A stretch of DNA of 64,000 bases from JANQHO01 sp965218075 (GTDB taxonomy: Bacteria > Bacteroidota > Bacteroidia > Flavobacteriales > Schleiferiaceae). How positions within the stretch are numbered: the stretch's first letter is position 1; each line of letters opens with the position of its first letter. Below, in pieces: positions 17,831 through 27,575 of the stretch. The notes below the pieces were generated by a model. The model did not search any database and was not told the origin of the DNA. It saw nothing but the letters and a program-made list of their open reading frames with translations. The position numbers were made by a program, and so were the translations under genes. The DNA is taken from contig CBDCJZ010000003.1 of NCBI GenBank assembly GCA_965218075.1, forward strand, positions 62,001 to 126,000, given 5' to 3'.

Positions 17831-17922
17831 AAAAACAATAGTTGGAGATAAATTAAGGAAAAATTTGAATTTCAGAATTTATATTAAATCCTCTAGACAG
17901 AAAAAAATATGTTACTGAAAAA

Positions 17923-18011
17923 ATGGATTTAACCCATGACCAAGTAACGCAACTCTACATTTTCTCATATCATTCGTTATTTTGAGGTTATGCAAGAAAC
18001 ACTAAAAAACT
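17923..18011 (+). pseudogene. Eroded 5' end of an unidentified gene
   Basis: A plus-strand ATG opens MDLTHDQVTQLYIF; a one-base shift then gives SHIIRYFEVMQETL. This resembles the N-terminus (TPEQVxxLYxFTRxHFVExYDxQxELVDHL) of a conserved Cytophagales hypothetical protein as I remember it. It runs into the gatA 3' end, so most of the gene is lost. Weak call. Confidence 0.3.
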
Positions 18012-19460
18012 TTAAAACGTTTCCGCAATAGGCCTGAATTCCCGTTTGTTCGTTATGAGGGACGCGAAAGCCAATAACTTAGCATCTTCAAATGGAGGAG
18101 CCATTAATTGCATACCAAAGGGAAGTCCATTACTGTGCTCACCGAGAGGAATTGAAATGGCTGGTAAACCGCAAATATTAGCTTGTACTGTAAAAATATC
18201 CTGCAGGTAAAGCTGGGTTGGTTCTTTCACCTCCATTTCCCTATCAAAAGCGGTACCTGGGGTGGTGGGGGAAAGTATAAAGTCAAAGTCCGAGAAAAGG
18301 AGGTCAGTAGTCTTTTTAATCAACTGCCTTGCTTTCTGGGCTTTACCATAATATGCATCGTAAAAGCCACTGCTAAGAACAAAAGTACCGAGCAAAATCC
18401 TGCGTTTTACCTCAGGGCCAAAACCTTCGGTGCGAGATAGTTTATATGTACTTTCAAGATCGTAAGCATTAAAACTGCGATAGCCATAATGAATACCATC
18501 ATAACGAGCAAGATTAGAAGATGCTTCAGCCGTAGTGAGGATATAATAGATAGGTATCAAATAGTCCAGTAGAGGAAGATCAGCCGATTTTAAGGTGTGG
18601 CCTTTGCGTTTCAACTTTTCGATAAAAACATGAGTAACTTCTTTAATCTCAGGGTCAAGAGCGTCATTTTCTAGACAATCTTTGAGATAGGCTATTTTGT
18701 AAGTGGCTTTTTCATCTCTTTTTTGAGGAATTTTGGTCAATTTTTTTCGGCATAAGCCAGAATCATACCCATCTTTACCTCTGATTATGCTGTAGATTAA
18801 TTCAGTATCTTCCACACTCTTAGTAAGCGGGCCTATTTGATCAAAAGAGGAGGAAAAAGCTATAAGGCCATAACGGGAAACCGTTCCATATGTAGGCTTG
18901 AAACCCACTATGCCGCAAAGAGAAGCAGGCTGACGTATAGAACCTCCAGTATCGCTCCCCAAAGCCGCATGGCAAAGACCAGCTGCTACAGCGGCTGCAC
19001 ATCCTCCGGATGAGCCTCCCGGAACTTTACTTTCATCTATGGGGTTTTTTACAGCTCCATAGGCGGAATATTCATTAGAAGATCCCATGGCAAACTCATC
19101 ACAGTTTAACCGACCAATAATAATGGCATCTTCCCGTAGTAATCTTTCTACGGCAGTAGAACTATAAAGGGATTCAAAACTCTCGAGTATTTTTGAAGAA
19201 GCGGATACTTTATGCCCTTTGTAGCAAATGTTATCTTTTATGCCTATTATCAAACCCGATAATTTGCCAGCCGTGCCATCTTTTAACTTGGCATCAATAA
19301 CAGCAGCACTGTTGCAGGAATCCCCAGCAAACACTTCCAAAAAAGCATTGAGGTGACGGTACTGCTCTATTCTTCCTAAATAATACTCTACTAACTCAAT
19401 ACAGCTAAACTCTTTGTTCCTAAGCTTTTGCTGTAGCTCGCTTAAAGTTTTGTAATTCAC
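18012..19460 (-). CDS. gatA: Asp-tRNA(Asn)/Glu-tRNA(Gln) amidotransferase subunit A
   Basis: An amidase-signature protein of 482 residues. The catalytic triad is visible: Lys75 in IGIKDNIC, cis-Ser150 in PGGSSGG and nucleophile Ser174 in GSDTGGSIRQPAS. It releases ammonia from glutamine for GatB to convert misacylated Glu-tRNA(Gln) or Asp-tRNA(Asn); GatB and GatC are not in the window. The C-terminal IPLGEHSNGLPFGMQLMAPPF is also typical of GatA rather than other amidases. It follows tatA by 22 bases on the same strand, a common arrangement in this group, so the two are probably cotranscribed. Confidence 0.93.
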   Translation of the reverse strand: MNYKTLSELQQKLRNKEFSCIELVEYYLGRIEQYRHLNAFLEVFAGDSCNSAAVIDAKLKDGTAGKLSGLIIGIKDNICYKGHKVSASSKILESFESLYSSTAVERLLREDAIIIGRLNCDEFAMGSSNEYSAYGAVKNPIDESKVPGGSSGGCAAAVAAGLCHAALGSDTGGSIRQPASLCGIVGFKPTYGTVSRYGLIAFSSSFDQIGPLTKSVEDTELIYSIIRGKDGYDSGLCRKKLTKIPQKRDEKATYKIAYLKDCLENDALDPEIKEVTHVFIEKLKRKGHTLKSADLPLLDYLIPIYYILTTAEASSNLARYDGIHYGYRSFNAYDLESTYKLSRTEGFGPEVKRRILLGTFVLSSGFYDAYYGKAQKARQLIKKTTDLLFSDFDFILSPTTPGTAFDREMEVKEPTQLYLQDIFTVQANICGLPAISIPLGEHSNGLPFGMQLMAPPFEDAKLLAFASLITNKREFRPIAETF

Positions 19461-19482
19461 GCAGAAGGAAATTTAGAGGGAG

Positions 19483-19671
19483 CTATTTTTTAGCTTTAGA
19501 ATCGGTCTTCTCTTCATCTTTTACCGCATCTTTGAATTCCTTAATTCCACTTCCTAGACCACGCATTAATTCGGGGATTTTACGACTACCAAAAAGCAAT
19601 AGTAAAACGACAACGATCAGTAGAATTTGCTGCCAGCCTAAAACACCGAGAATAACTGATGCTAAACTCAT
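19483..19671 (-). CDS. tatA: Twin-arginine translocase subunit TatA
   Basis: A 62-residue protein: N-terminal membrane helix (residues 4-22), the hinge FGSRKIPELMRGLGSGIKEF, which is the Tat signature FGxxKLPExxRxxGxxIxEF, and a short charged tail. It oligomerises to form the Tat translocation pore with TatC (not in window). It lies directly upstream of gatA. Confidence 0.93.
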   Translation of the reverse strand: MSLASVILGVLGWQQILLIVVVLLLLFGSRKIPELMRGLGSGIKEFKDAVKDEEKTDSKAKK

Positions 19672-19776
19672 TTCTTTGAACTATTTTATAAGAGTAAGAA
19701 TACAAAGTTATAGAATTAATAGCGGATTGTATTAGGACTTTTCTCTATAGTTGAGAATAATCATAGAATAAAAAGA

Positions 19777-20435
19777 TTATCGCACAATGGTTTTACGGCT
19801 TTCCAGGAAGGCATGCTCAGAATCCAGACGAATAAAATACATGCTAGGAAAATATTGTTGAGCGTGAGTATATCTACGCCCTTTATGAATTTTACTCAGC
19901 GAAACATACTACTTCTGAGGTCGAGCAGTTTTGCTTGGTAGCTGGGAATATTATTGGTTACAATGTTTAAAGTGATCTCGAAAAGGATTTGGATATGGGA
20001 TAAATGAAAAAGTAGGGATTTTTATTTTTTTCTCTGTGCCAATGGAATTGACGCAAACGCTATCTGGACACCATGACGGTCCGACTTTGAAATCTACATT
20101 CCAGAAAGAATATTAGGGCGACGAAGTGATATACTGTTAATTGTTAATTCCGTTATTTGGGATTTTATTCCCAATTTCTATGCCAGATAGGTATAATCCC
20201 ATTGCAAAACTTCTCTTGCATTTGCTATAACATCAGCGTTGTGGAACATTCTCACTATGACCGTCTTTCACCAAATCATTGCCTTAGAAATGAGTATATT
20301 ACTGCGATGATGTATCATAACTGTTTTAAAGGATAATCCACCATTCAATGAATTTAACTCATGAACCGTTACTTCTGCAGGTCTTCCAGCTTCCACAATA
20401 GGTTAAAACAGGGATTATTCGACTTAAAATCTACA
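19777..20435 (-). pseudogene. T9SS-secreted protein, decayed C-terminal part
   Basis: Minus-strand fragments in three frames rebuild a type IX secretion C-terminal domain: FIPYPNPFRDHF, then LNIVTNNIPSYQAKLLDLRS, then QQYFPSMYFIRLDSEHAF and ESRKTIVR-stop. YPNPF and the final SMYFIRLxSE...KTIVR are the usual anchors of this sorting domain, which directs cargo through the outer membrane. Upstream, short protein-like stretches (ITELTINSISLRRPNILSG) suggest more of the same gene but no identity. Several frameshifts and stops make it dead. It fills the 774-base gap between tatA and the DUF4837 gene. Confidence 0.75.
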
Positions 20436-20445
20436 ACTAACTACT

Positions 20446-21426
20446 ATGTTTAAAAAAGCCAGTTTTTCATTACTTCTATTAGGTCTGCTTTCCTGTGATG
20501 AGCAAATCAGTAGCATACATATATTTAAAGATATTTTACCGGATAGTAATGGAGGCAGGCTAAATATAATTGTAGTAGCTAGAGAATCTTTATGGCAATC
20601 TATAGCTGGAGATCATTTGAGAAAACTGTTGACTTCTCCACAACCCATATTACCTCAACCTGAAGCTCTCTACACAGTACATCAGATCGAACCTTTGCAG
20701 TTTAACAAATTACTGATGCGTTCACGTAACATCATCATTCTGCAAGAAGGGGAAGACATATATCGGGTAGAAGAAAATAAATGGGCAAATCCTCAGTTAG
20801 TAACGATCATAAGCGCTTCAAGCCCTGAAGAACTGGTTGAAAAAATTTGGCAAAAAGGAAAAGAATTAAAAGTCCGTATTCGCGCTCTGGAAGTTAAGGT
20901 TCTCCAAAAAAGGCTTCTAAACAATTCTATTCCTTTACTAAAAGGGCTCGAAACTCATCATGTTAGCCTCCAAATTCCAAAGTCTTTTGATCTGGAAGTT
21001 CAAGAAGAGGACCTTTTTATATTCTGGAACAAAACCCTTAAAACAGATCAAGGCATTATTATTTATTTTTGGCCTTTAAAAGTTGATCAAGCTATTGTGG
21101 GGAATGATATTATCAACTATAGAGATAGTATTACCCAACTGTATGTTTTGGGGGAAAGAGAAGGTTCTTACATGAAAACCGAAGATTTAATCTCTGCCGA
21201 GTCAACTATTATCGAGCTCAATGGGCAGTTTGCAATTGAAACGCGGGGTTTATGGCGCATGGTAGGCGATTTTAAAGGGGGAGCATTTATCAACTATACT
21301 ATTTATGACGAGATCCATGATCAGATAGTTACTTTGGATGCCTTTTTGTTTGCTCCTGAAATGAAGAAACGCAATATTTTATTTGAACTAGAGGCTATTT
21401 TAAAAACTTTTGAGATTATCGATTAG
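20446..21426 (+). CDS. DUF4837 family lipoprotein
   Basis: A 326-residue protein with a lipoprotein signal (LLLLGLLSC, lipidated Cys17) and a long mixed alpha/beta domain beginning GGRLNIIVVARESLW near residue 36, characteristic of the DUF4837 family of Bacteroidota. Internal features include PQPEALYTVHQIEPLQFNKL and two later beta-rich halves. Function unknown; probably periplasmic or on the outer membrane. Its end overlaps by four bases the convergent recO gene. Start chosen because it gives a correct lipobox. Confidence 0.82.
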   Translation: MFKKASFSLLLLGLLSCDEQISSIHIFKDILPDSNGGRLNIIVVARESLWQSIAGDHLRKLLTSPQPILPQPEALYTVHQIEPLQFNKLLMRSRNIIILQEGEDIYRVEENKWANPQLVTIISASSPEELVEKIWQKGKELKVRIRALEVKVLQKRLLNNSIPLLKGLETHHVSLQIPKSFDLEVQEEDLFIFWNKTLKTDQGIIIYFWPLKVDQAIVGNDIINYRDSITQLYVLGEREGSYMKTEDLISAESTIIELNGQFAIETRGLWRMVGDFKGGAFINYTIYDEIHDQIVTLDAFLFAPEMKKRNILFELEAILKTFEIID

Positions 21427-22154
21427 ATTCCATGTAAAACAACCCGAATAATTTCTTCAGATCGTAACCCTCCAAAGCTTTTTACGTGTAAACGATAATA
21501 GTTGAGTATTCTTTTCAGTAAGGCCGCCCGTATCTCTGGGTCAGTTTTATAGCTTCCCAAATTTTCAAATTCCAGCTTTGAAAGGCGTTGCCAATGTTCT
21601 AAAATCTGTCCTGAAATTACATGAACATGTTTTGGTTCAACTATTGAATAATTTCCGCTTATTAAATCAAAGTAAGGGGTCCTTCCTTCCTTATTGGAAC
21701 TCGCCGGTTCAAAACCTAAAAAAGAAGTCATTTTATATAAAGTCAGCAAATGGAAATTAGCTGTAGGAGACTCTTTGAAATCAAGCCAGATAAAAGCTTT
21801 ATTGAGAAAATCGAAAAGCTTTGGATTGACTTCTTCATGTATCACACGGCGCAGCACTTCTGCTATAAAAAAAGCAAGACATCTTTTAGCCGGGTCATAT
21901 AGTATAGTTTGATAATTATAGGTAAGTAGGGCTTCTCTTATTCGCTTTAGTTCTCCTTTTGATTTTTCGTAGTAAACCAGCTCAAGCTGGGTTAACGGCT
22001 GGGCCATGGAAGCTTGTATAGGTCCTTTTTTAGAATGTGTATTTCCCACAATAAAACTTTGCAAGCCATTTTCGCGAGTATAACATTTTAGGATAAGGCT
22101 AGAATCGCTATACTTTACCGAACCTAACACTATAGCCTCGGTTTTGCTGAGCAT
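21423..22154 (-). CDS. recO: DNA repair protein RecO
   Basis: A 243-residue RecO: an N-terminal OB-fold beginning MLSKTEAIVLGSVKYSDSSLI with YTRENGLQSFIVG, then a helical C-terminal domain. RecO loads RecA on SSB-coated single strands with RecR. The zinc-finger cysteines of some RecO proteins are absent here, as in many Bacteroidota. The start is two bases after the porZ stop, so the pair porZ-recO is one transcription unit; this order is common in the phylum and supports both calls. Confidence 0.9.
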   Translation of the reverse strand: MLSKTEAIVLGSVKYSDSSLILKCYTRENGLQSFIVGNTHSKKGPIQASMAQPLTQLELVYYEKSKGELKRIREALLTYNYQTILYDPAKRCLAFFIAEVLRRVIHEEVNPKLFDFLNKAFIWLDFKESPTANFHLLTLYKMTSFLGFEPASSNKEGRTPYFDLISGNYSIVEPKHVHVISGQILEHWQRLSKLEFENLGSYKTDPEIRAALLKRILNYYRLHVKSFGGLRSEEIIRVVLHGI

Positions 22155-22155
22155 A

Positions 22156-24489
22156 TCAGTTTATAATGAGAATTTTAACAACCGCCGTATTAGTGCCTAA
22201 GTCATCAGTTATATAAGCAATATAAACACCCGAACGAGCTCTCTCGCCAGAAAAATTTTTGCCATTCCATATTGCTTGCCCACCTTCAGCTCCTGTTTCG
22301 TAAATGAGATTTCCTTCAATATTTGTAATTTTAACCTGAGCGTTAGTTACTAAACCTCTTATCAAAATCGGCCCTTCATAACCCGGCTTAACGGGATTGG
22401 GATAAGCGAAAACATCTCGATGAAACTCCCCTCCTTCAGTAGCATTTCCCTGAAATGAAACTATACCCTGATCTGTACCGAAATGAACCATTCCAGTATT
22501 ATCGTCGATTTCGATTTCTAAAACATTATTACTCAGTAAAGGGCTATTGTCTTGTGTAAAATGATAGATTTCTTCTGCTCCAGTCTCGTCGGTATAAAAA
22601 ACTCCTGCAGTGGTAGTGGCAAACCACTTTTTATTGGCGCCATCTATCTCAATATCATTTATAGATTCTCCTTCTAAAAAGGGGGTGCCAAAACCATCTC
22701 CGTCCTCATCAATTAAAATACGAGCTACATCAAAATTGCGATTGGGCTCGAAAATATTTTGAGGGTTGTAAAGTACTCCCACGCCTTCTAAAGTCCCTAT
22801 CCAGATCTCTCCGTCTTGATCTTCAGTAAAGCAGAGTACAGTTTGTGAGGGGAGGTTTCCCGAATTTTCCACTGAAGTAAGTTTTTTTGCCAAGAGATGA
22901 TTATTGTTAAACTTTACAACGGTTATGCCAGACCCTCTCATCTGTATCCATATTTGATCCTGTGAGGTATACATAATGTCCTTTATTGGTGAACCTATTG
23001 GAGCAGCAGAACCCAAGTTAAAAGATTCTACCGTTCCATCTTTTCTTATAACTCCCAGCAATTTGTCGGTTAGCGAGTTCGTAAACCAGCAATTTCCTTC
23101 TTTATCGAAGGTTAACTCACCCACTCGATGTTCCGCCCTACCTTGGTTCATGGAAGGCATAGCTCCGCTGGTTGAAGTTTCATTGATCAGTTCCACAAAT
23201 TCATCATTCCTGAATTCTAGTATTCCATTGCCATAAGACGAAACATAAAAGTGATTAAGATCTTGTGGATTGCTAGCAATAGAGACTATATCCTTATATT
23301 CTCCAAAATTGCTGTTAGATACATTTTTCCACTCAAAGTCATTCAGTATAAAAAAGCCATCGTTATTATAGCCAGGAGCCCAGCTAGGGCTAACAGATCC
23401 CGGTGAAACATAGACCTTCCCACCTGCGAAATGCATGGAATAGACGTTTTTGGTAGCAGGTCCATTAGGGTCAAAGTTTTGATTGGTGAATACTTGGTAA
23501 TTCAGAAACAGACCTCGTCGATGATCCAGTATCCAAAAAGCTTCTGGATTAGGATCAACCAATGCGGCTTTTGGGAAAAAATCTTCATAATCAAGATGGA
23601 CAGAATTTACGTTGTAAACGATACTGAAATCGCTATTGTACCCGATAACACTAAAAGGATTAATTACAAGTAGTATTTCCCTGCCGGTTTCTAGCTTTAA
23701 ATTATTAGAGATCATAGCTGCATTAAAATGTTTCCAGCTATTATTATCACGATAAAAGATACTGTCATTATTAGAGTCGTTGTTATCCGTCTTGTTGATA
23801 AATACCTTGCCATCAAAAACAGTAATCATATCTATGAACTTTCCCTTTGAAATATCTCTTCTCCAATTTTTGAAGAAAATAAGGCCTTCTCCCAACGCTG
23901 CTCTATACAGCCCTTTATCCGTAACGGCATAAATACTATCTTCATTAACGGCTGTTTGAAATACTTTCAAGGTGTTCCCGTGCTCTCCTATAATAAAAGT
24001 ATCTCTGAAAATTCTTTGAGAAAGATCAAAACTCACAATGCCAAAATCAGTCGCTATGTAAGCAATATTACTTCGAATCATAATATGGTTGATTCTCTTT
24101 AAACCCGAATAGTTGCTCGTAAACCTTATATCGGGATAATTGTCAACCCGATCACTGTTAATAATATCTATGTTTCCGTTTTGATACCCAACTATTATAA
24201 TATCGTATTCATTAGAGTAGGCCAATTCTGTAATGGCAATATCACTGAGGCCATTTACTTTTGAGAGGCGTTGGATGTCACGATCTACTGTATTGAAAAT
24301 AAAAATTCCTTGTTCCGTAGCAGCATAAATTGCATTGTTTCTTTGAACCATATCTACTCCCACCGTATAAGGAAGATGATCTACCCAAACCCCTAAAGAA
24401 CTGCTAAGCTGCGCTTTAGTCAGCAGAGTGGAACCCACAGATAAGAACACAAATGCAATAAAACTCTTATTTGCAATGAACTTGTTCAT
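22156..24489 (-). CDS. porZ: Type IX secretion system protein PorZ
   Basis: A 777-residue secreted protein with an N-terminal signal (residues 1-27), two consecutive beta-propeller halves with recurring motifs such as GIFIFNTVDRDIQRLSKVNG and NNAIYAATEQG, and a C-terminal T9SS sorting domain starting FAYPNPVKPGYEG near residue 693 and ending VYIAYITDDLGTNTAVVKIL. This arrangement is that of PorZ, the cell-surface component that passes anionic lipopolysaccharide to the PorU sortase in Porphyromonas. The neighbouring recO agrees with this. The decayed ricT fragment lies upstream on the other strand. Confidence 0.85.
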   Translation of the reverse strand: MNKFIANKSFIAFVFLSVGSTLLTKAQLSSSLGVWVDHLPYTVGVDMVQRNNAIYAATEQGIFIFNTVDRDIQRLSKVNGLSDIAITELAYSNEYDIIIVGYQNGNIDIINSDRVDNYPDIRFTSNYSGLKRINHIMIRSNIAYIATDFGIVSFDLSQRIFRDTFIIGEHGNTLKVFQTAVNEDSIYAVTDKGLYRAALGEGLIFFKNWRRDISKGKFIDMITVFDGKVFINKTDNNDSNNDSIFYRDNNSWKHFNAAMISNNLKLETGREILLVINPFSVIGYNSDFSIVYNVNSVHLDYEDFFPKAALVDPNPEAFWILDHRRGLFLNYQVFTNQNFDPNGPATKNVYSMHFAGGKVYVSPGSVSPSWAPGYNNDGFFILNDFEWKNVSNSNFGEYKDIVSIASNPQDLNHFYVSSYGNGILEFRNDEFVELINETSTSGAMPSMNQGRAEHRVGELTFDKEGNCWFTNSLTDKLLGVIRKDGTVESFNLGSAAPIGSPIKDIMYTSQDQIWIQMRGSGITVVKFNNNHLLAKKLTSVENSGNLPSQTVLCFTEDQDGEIWIGTLEGVGVLYNPQNIFEPNRNFDVARILIDEDGDGFGTPFLEGESINDIEIDGANKKWFATTTAGVFYTDETGAEEIYHFTQDNSPLLSNNVLEIEIDDNTGMVHFGTDQGIVSFQGNATEGGEFHRDVFAYPNPVKPGYEGPILIRGLVTNAQVKITNIEGNLIYETGAEGGQAIWNGKNFSGERARSGVYIAYITDDLGTNTAVVKILIIN

Positions 24490-24678
24490 AATCTCATACC
24501 TCTTTGAATACTCTAAGCAAACGATAAAGCTATTAAAAATGACATGTTTGAACTAAATATATTAATTGCAAGCAAGTTGATATCTCTAACCTTATTTATC
24601 AGCAATAGATTTAATTATCAAATTTTCAAAATACACGTAAATTTATGAGATGCAGAAATTATATTAAACACGGACTTC

Positions 24679-24890
24679 TATAAAGATTGCACCAACAACG
24701 ATTCCTGTGGTGTAGGAGGATGTGAAAAGCTTTCTGTTTTTGACTACTTTTCAGATCATGAGACCGTCCTTTCTAGTCGAAGAGGAAACAATTGAATGGA
24801 AGTGTGATTTAAGAACATTAAAAAAGGTTTTTATAAAAATGTAGATACAAGACAAACATTATTGAAAAAAGGCAGTTCGGGATAAAAAAT
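24679..24890 (+). pseudogene. ricT/PSP1 remnant
   Basis: One frame reads KDCTNNDSCGVGGCEKLSVF then DYFSDHET; a shifted frame reads MEV-stop-FKNIKKGFYKNVDT. These match the N-terminus of the Bacteroidota PSP1/RicT proteins: the Cys-rich Fe-S segment (GCxNNGxCGxGGCxKLxVFDWL) and then VEVRFKNxxKxFYxN, where the stop replaces the Arg codon CGA. Everything after this is lost. RicT works with other Ric proteins in RNA turnover and development in Bacillus. The rest of the 24490-25026 gap shows nothing I can support. Confidence 0.65.
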
Positions 24891-25026
24891 GAGGTATAAT
24901 TCCTAGCAGGGGTTACATCAACTGAAAGGACCAAACAGGTTGGAAATAGGAAACGGTTCAAAGACCTGGAAATAGATATCATTTTTGATAGCTTTGTTTT
25001 GATGAATTAGGTTATCGGGTTTTGTT

Positions 25027-25674
25027 ATGATGAATGGAAAAGTATTATTGGTCGGTTTTTTGGTAATAGGGCAATTTGCACTCGCTCAAAATAAAGAGCG
25101 ATTTAAGAAGTCTGCTGGAAAAGAATCTTCTCCACCTGAAGAAGCAGAAGAAATTGTTGAAGAACCCGATCAGGAGGAAAAACTCAGCGTTGAAAAAGGG
25201 AGCTTTGACTGGGGGAAAGTAGTTTACGGAGGTAATTTGAGCTTGGGTTTTGGCACTAGTACATTTATTTACTTGTCTCCAGGTATAGGCTATAGAACTT
25301 GGGAAAAATTTATTACTGGAGCAGGCTTTATTTATCAATATACGAAAGTCCGTTGGGTGGGAAGTGCTTCTCCAAAGTTGCGTGAGCCTATTGAAAATCA
25401 AATATGTGGGCCTAAGGTATTTGCCAATTATTTTCCAACTGATTATTTTTATGTAGGAATTTCATTTGAATATCTCAATCATGGTTACGATCCGAGAAAC
25501 AACCAAATATTTTCCGAAAAAGCATGGACTTCTGTTCTTTTTCTGGAGGCAGGATTTACAAAACAAATAGGTAGTAAGGGTTTTGCTTTTGGTGGCATTC
25601 GATATAATCTGCTACATGATATGGATTCTCCTTATGCTTCTTCATTCTACCCTATTTTTGGAATTTATTTCTGA
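25027..25674 (+). CDS. Outer membrane beta-barrel-like protein
   Basis: A 215-residue protein with a signal peptide (cleavage after about FALAQ, residue 21), an acidic spacer rich in Glu and Pro (residues 33-55, EEAEEIVEEPDQEEK), and then about eight alternating aromatic beta strands (YGGNLSLGFGTSTFIYLSPGIGY and onwards) finishing in a C-terminal aromatic residue, ...PIFGIYF. This is the pattern of a small eight-stranded outer membrane barrel. I do not recognise a named family. Neighbours give no functional link. Confidence 0.65.
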   Translation: MMNGKVLLVGFLVIGQFALAQNKERFKKSAGKESSPPEEAEEIVEEPDQEEKLSVEKGSFDWGKVVYGGNLSLGFGTSTFIYLSPGIGYRTWEKFITGAGFIYQYTKVRWVGSASPKLREPIENQICGPKVFANYFPTDYFYVGISFEYLNHGYDPRNNQIFSEKAWTSVLFLEAGFTKQIGSKGFAFGGIRYNLLHDMDSPYASSFYPIFGIYF

Positions 25675-25733
25675 TGATATTAAAATCGAAACAATATCTT
25701 TTGAGCTTGCTATAAATAGAGTTTATATCAGCT

Positions 25734-26672
25734 TTATCCCCGTACTAAGGATTTTGCGAAAGTAACCAAGTCGATCTTAATATCTGCCCGTCCAGTAACT
25801 GAATGAAGATTTTCAATAGCTTTTCGGTAGAATTGATCTCTTTTTTCTTCCACATATTTTTTGGCCCCGGTCTCTCTAAACCATTTCTGGTGGGCTTTTA
25901 CTTTATTTTCAGGAGAAGCTCTGTTAATTAAAGCTTCAGGAAATGCACCATTAGCATAAATTTGGAGAAGGGTTTTTTTACCATTGAGAATATCTCCTCC
26001 TATTTTTTTACCAAGCTTAATTGAGTCGCCAAAAGAGTCTAACAAATCGTCCTGCATCTGAAAGGCAATCCCAATATTAACTCCGAAATTGTATAGAGCT
26101 TTACAATTAGCACTAGAAGCGGGGACAATTAATGCGCCTATTTCCAGAGCAGTTCCTATTAAAACGGAAGTCTTTAAGCGGACCATTTCCAAATAGTCTT
26201 TTTCAGTTACAGATTTCTTGTGCTCAAAACTCATATCGTAATGCTGGCCTTTGCACACTTGAAGAGCAGTTTTGGAAAATTTTTTTAATAATTTAGGCAG
26301 TATCTCACAGTTATCATGAATCATGCATTGATAAGCTTTAACCAACATAGCATCTCCAGAAAGCACAGCAACATTAGTATTCCATTTTTCATGAACGGTT
26401 TTTTTACCTCTTCGTAAAGGGGCATTGTCCATCATATCATCGTGAATAAGTGAGAAATTATGAAATATTTCTACTCCCAAGGCTGGCATTAGAGCTTCTT
26501 CCAGTTTACCGTCAAATAAGTCGCAGGCAGCCAAAGTAAGAGCGGGTCTGAAGCGTTTTCCCTCTAGTAATAAGATATAGCTAATAGGTTCATAAAATTC
26601 GGGATTGATATCAAGACTTTCACGTGCAAGGGCTTTTTCTATCATTTGCACATATTCTTGAAATTTATTCAT
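25734..26672 (-). CDS. Polyprenyl synthetase (trans-isoprenyl diphosphate synthase)
   Basis: A 312-residue all-helical prenyl synthase. The first aspartate-rich motif HDDMMDNAPLRRG has D78, D79 and D82; the second is QDDLLD with D207, D208 and D211. The residues before the first DDxxD (IFHNFSLIHDD) suit a C15-C20 type chain length. It condenses IPP with allylic diphosphates and probably supplies the menaquinone or membrane-isoprenoid pathway. idi and a UbiA-type enzyme are elsewhere in the window. It follows rfbA on the same strand, nine bases away, but no functional link is apparent. Confidence 0.88.
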   Translation of the reverse strand: MNKFQEYVQMIEKALARESLDINPEFYEPISYILLLEGKRFRPALTLAACDLFDGKLEEALMPALGVEIFHNFSLIHDDMMDNAPLRRGKKTVHEKWNTNVAVLSGDAMLVKAYQCMIHDNCEILPKLLKKFSKTALQVCKGQHYDMSFEHKKSVTEKDYLEMVRLKTSVLIGTALEIGALIVPASSANCKALYNFGVNIGIAFQMQDDLLDSFGDSIKLGKKIGGDILNGKKTLLQIYANGAFPEALINRASPENKVKAHQKWFRETGAKKYVEEKRDQFYRKAIENLHSVTGRADIKIDLVTFAKSLVRG

Positions 26673-26681
26673 GAACTAGGT

Positions 26682-27545
26682 TTAGGAATTTATTAAATCC
26701 AATAAATATTCACCATAACCGCTCTTGTGCAAAGGTCGAGCTATTGCTTCCAATTTGGCGACATCTATGAAGCCTTGCCTAAAAGCAATTTCTTCTATAC
26801 AACCAATTTTAAACCCTTGTCTTTCTTCGATTACTTGAACAAATTGCCCAGCTTTCATTAGGTTGGAAAAAGTGCCAGTATCTAGCCAAGCAATGCCTCT
26901 ATCCAGTATGCTCACATGCAGTTGTTCGTGCCGTAAATATTCCTTGTTTACGTCAGTGATTTCATACTCGCCCCGAGCTGAGGGCTTTAATGCTTTAGCA
27001 ATATCAATTACATTGTTATCGTAAAAGTATAAACCAGGAATAGCGTAGCGAGATTTGGGGTACTGAGGTTTCTCTTCAATAGAAATTGCTTTGAGATTCT
27101 GATCGAAATCCACTACACCATAGCGTTTTGGGTCAGAAACCTGATAGGCAAATACAATTCCTCCTTTAGGGCTACAACTATTCTTTAATAGGTTTTCCAT
27201 ATTAGTTCCATAGAAAATGTTGTCCCCCAAAATGAGAGCTACACTGTCATTGCCAATAAAATCTTCTCCCAAAACAAAGGCCTGAGCCAAACCGTTAGGA
27301 GCTTCCTGTACAGTGTAGCTGAAGTTACAGCCTATACGATTGCCATCTCCTAATAATTTTCTATAAAGAGGTACGTCATGAGGAGTGGATATAATCAATA
27401 TATCTCTTATCCCTGCCTGCATTAAAGTGCTTAAAGGATAATAAATCATGGGTTTGTTGTAAACGGGCATTAACTGCTTGCTCGTAGCTAGGGTTAAAGG
27501 ATGCAAGCGGGTTCCAGACCCTCCGGCTAGAATGATTCCTTTCAT
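26682..27545 (-). CDS. rfbA: Glucose-1-phosphate thymidylyltransferase
   Basis: A 287-residue nucleotidyltransferase that makes dTDP-glucose, the first step to dTDP-rhamnose for surface polysaccharide. Key motifs: N-terminal MKGIILAGGSGTRLHPLT, YNKPMIYYPL, AQAFVLGEDF, LGDNIFYG, EKPQYPKSRYAIPGLYFYD and WLDTGTFSNLMKA, all diagnostic of RfbA/RmlA. Length normal. The other rhamnose genes (rfbB, C, D) are absent from the window. A full copy of the palindromic repeat lies between its start and the restriction-modification island. Confidence 0.95.
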   Translation of the reverse strand: MKGIILAGGSGTRLHPLTLATSKQLMPVYNKPMIYYPLSTLMQAGIRDILIISTPHDVPLYRKLLGDGNRIGCNFSYTVQEAPNGLAQAFVLGEDFIGNDSVALILGDNIFYGTNMENLLKNSCSPKGGIVFAYQVSDPKRYGVVDFDQNLKAISIEEKPQYPKSRYAIPGLYFYDNNVIDIAKALKPSARGEYEITDVNKEYLRHEQLHVSILDRGIAWLDTGTFSNLMKAGQFVQVIEERQGFKIGCIEEIAFRQGFIDVAKLEAIARPLHKSGYGEYLLDLINS

Positions 27546-27575
27546 GAAAGAAAAGACATTGGGATTAGATATTTT

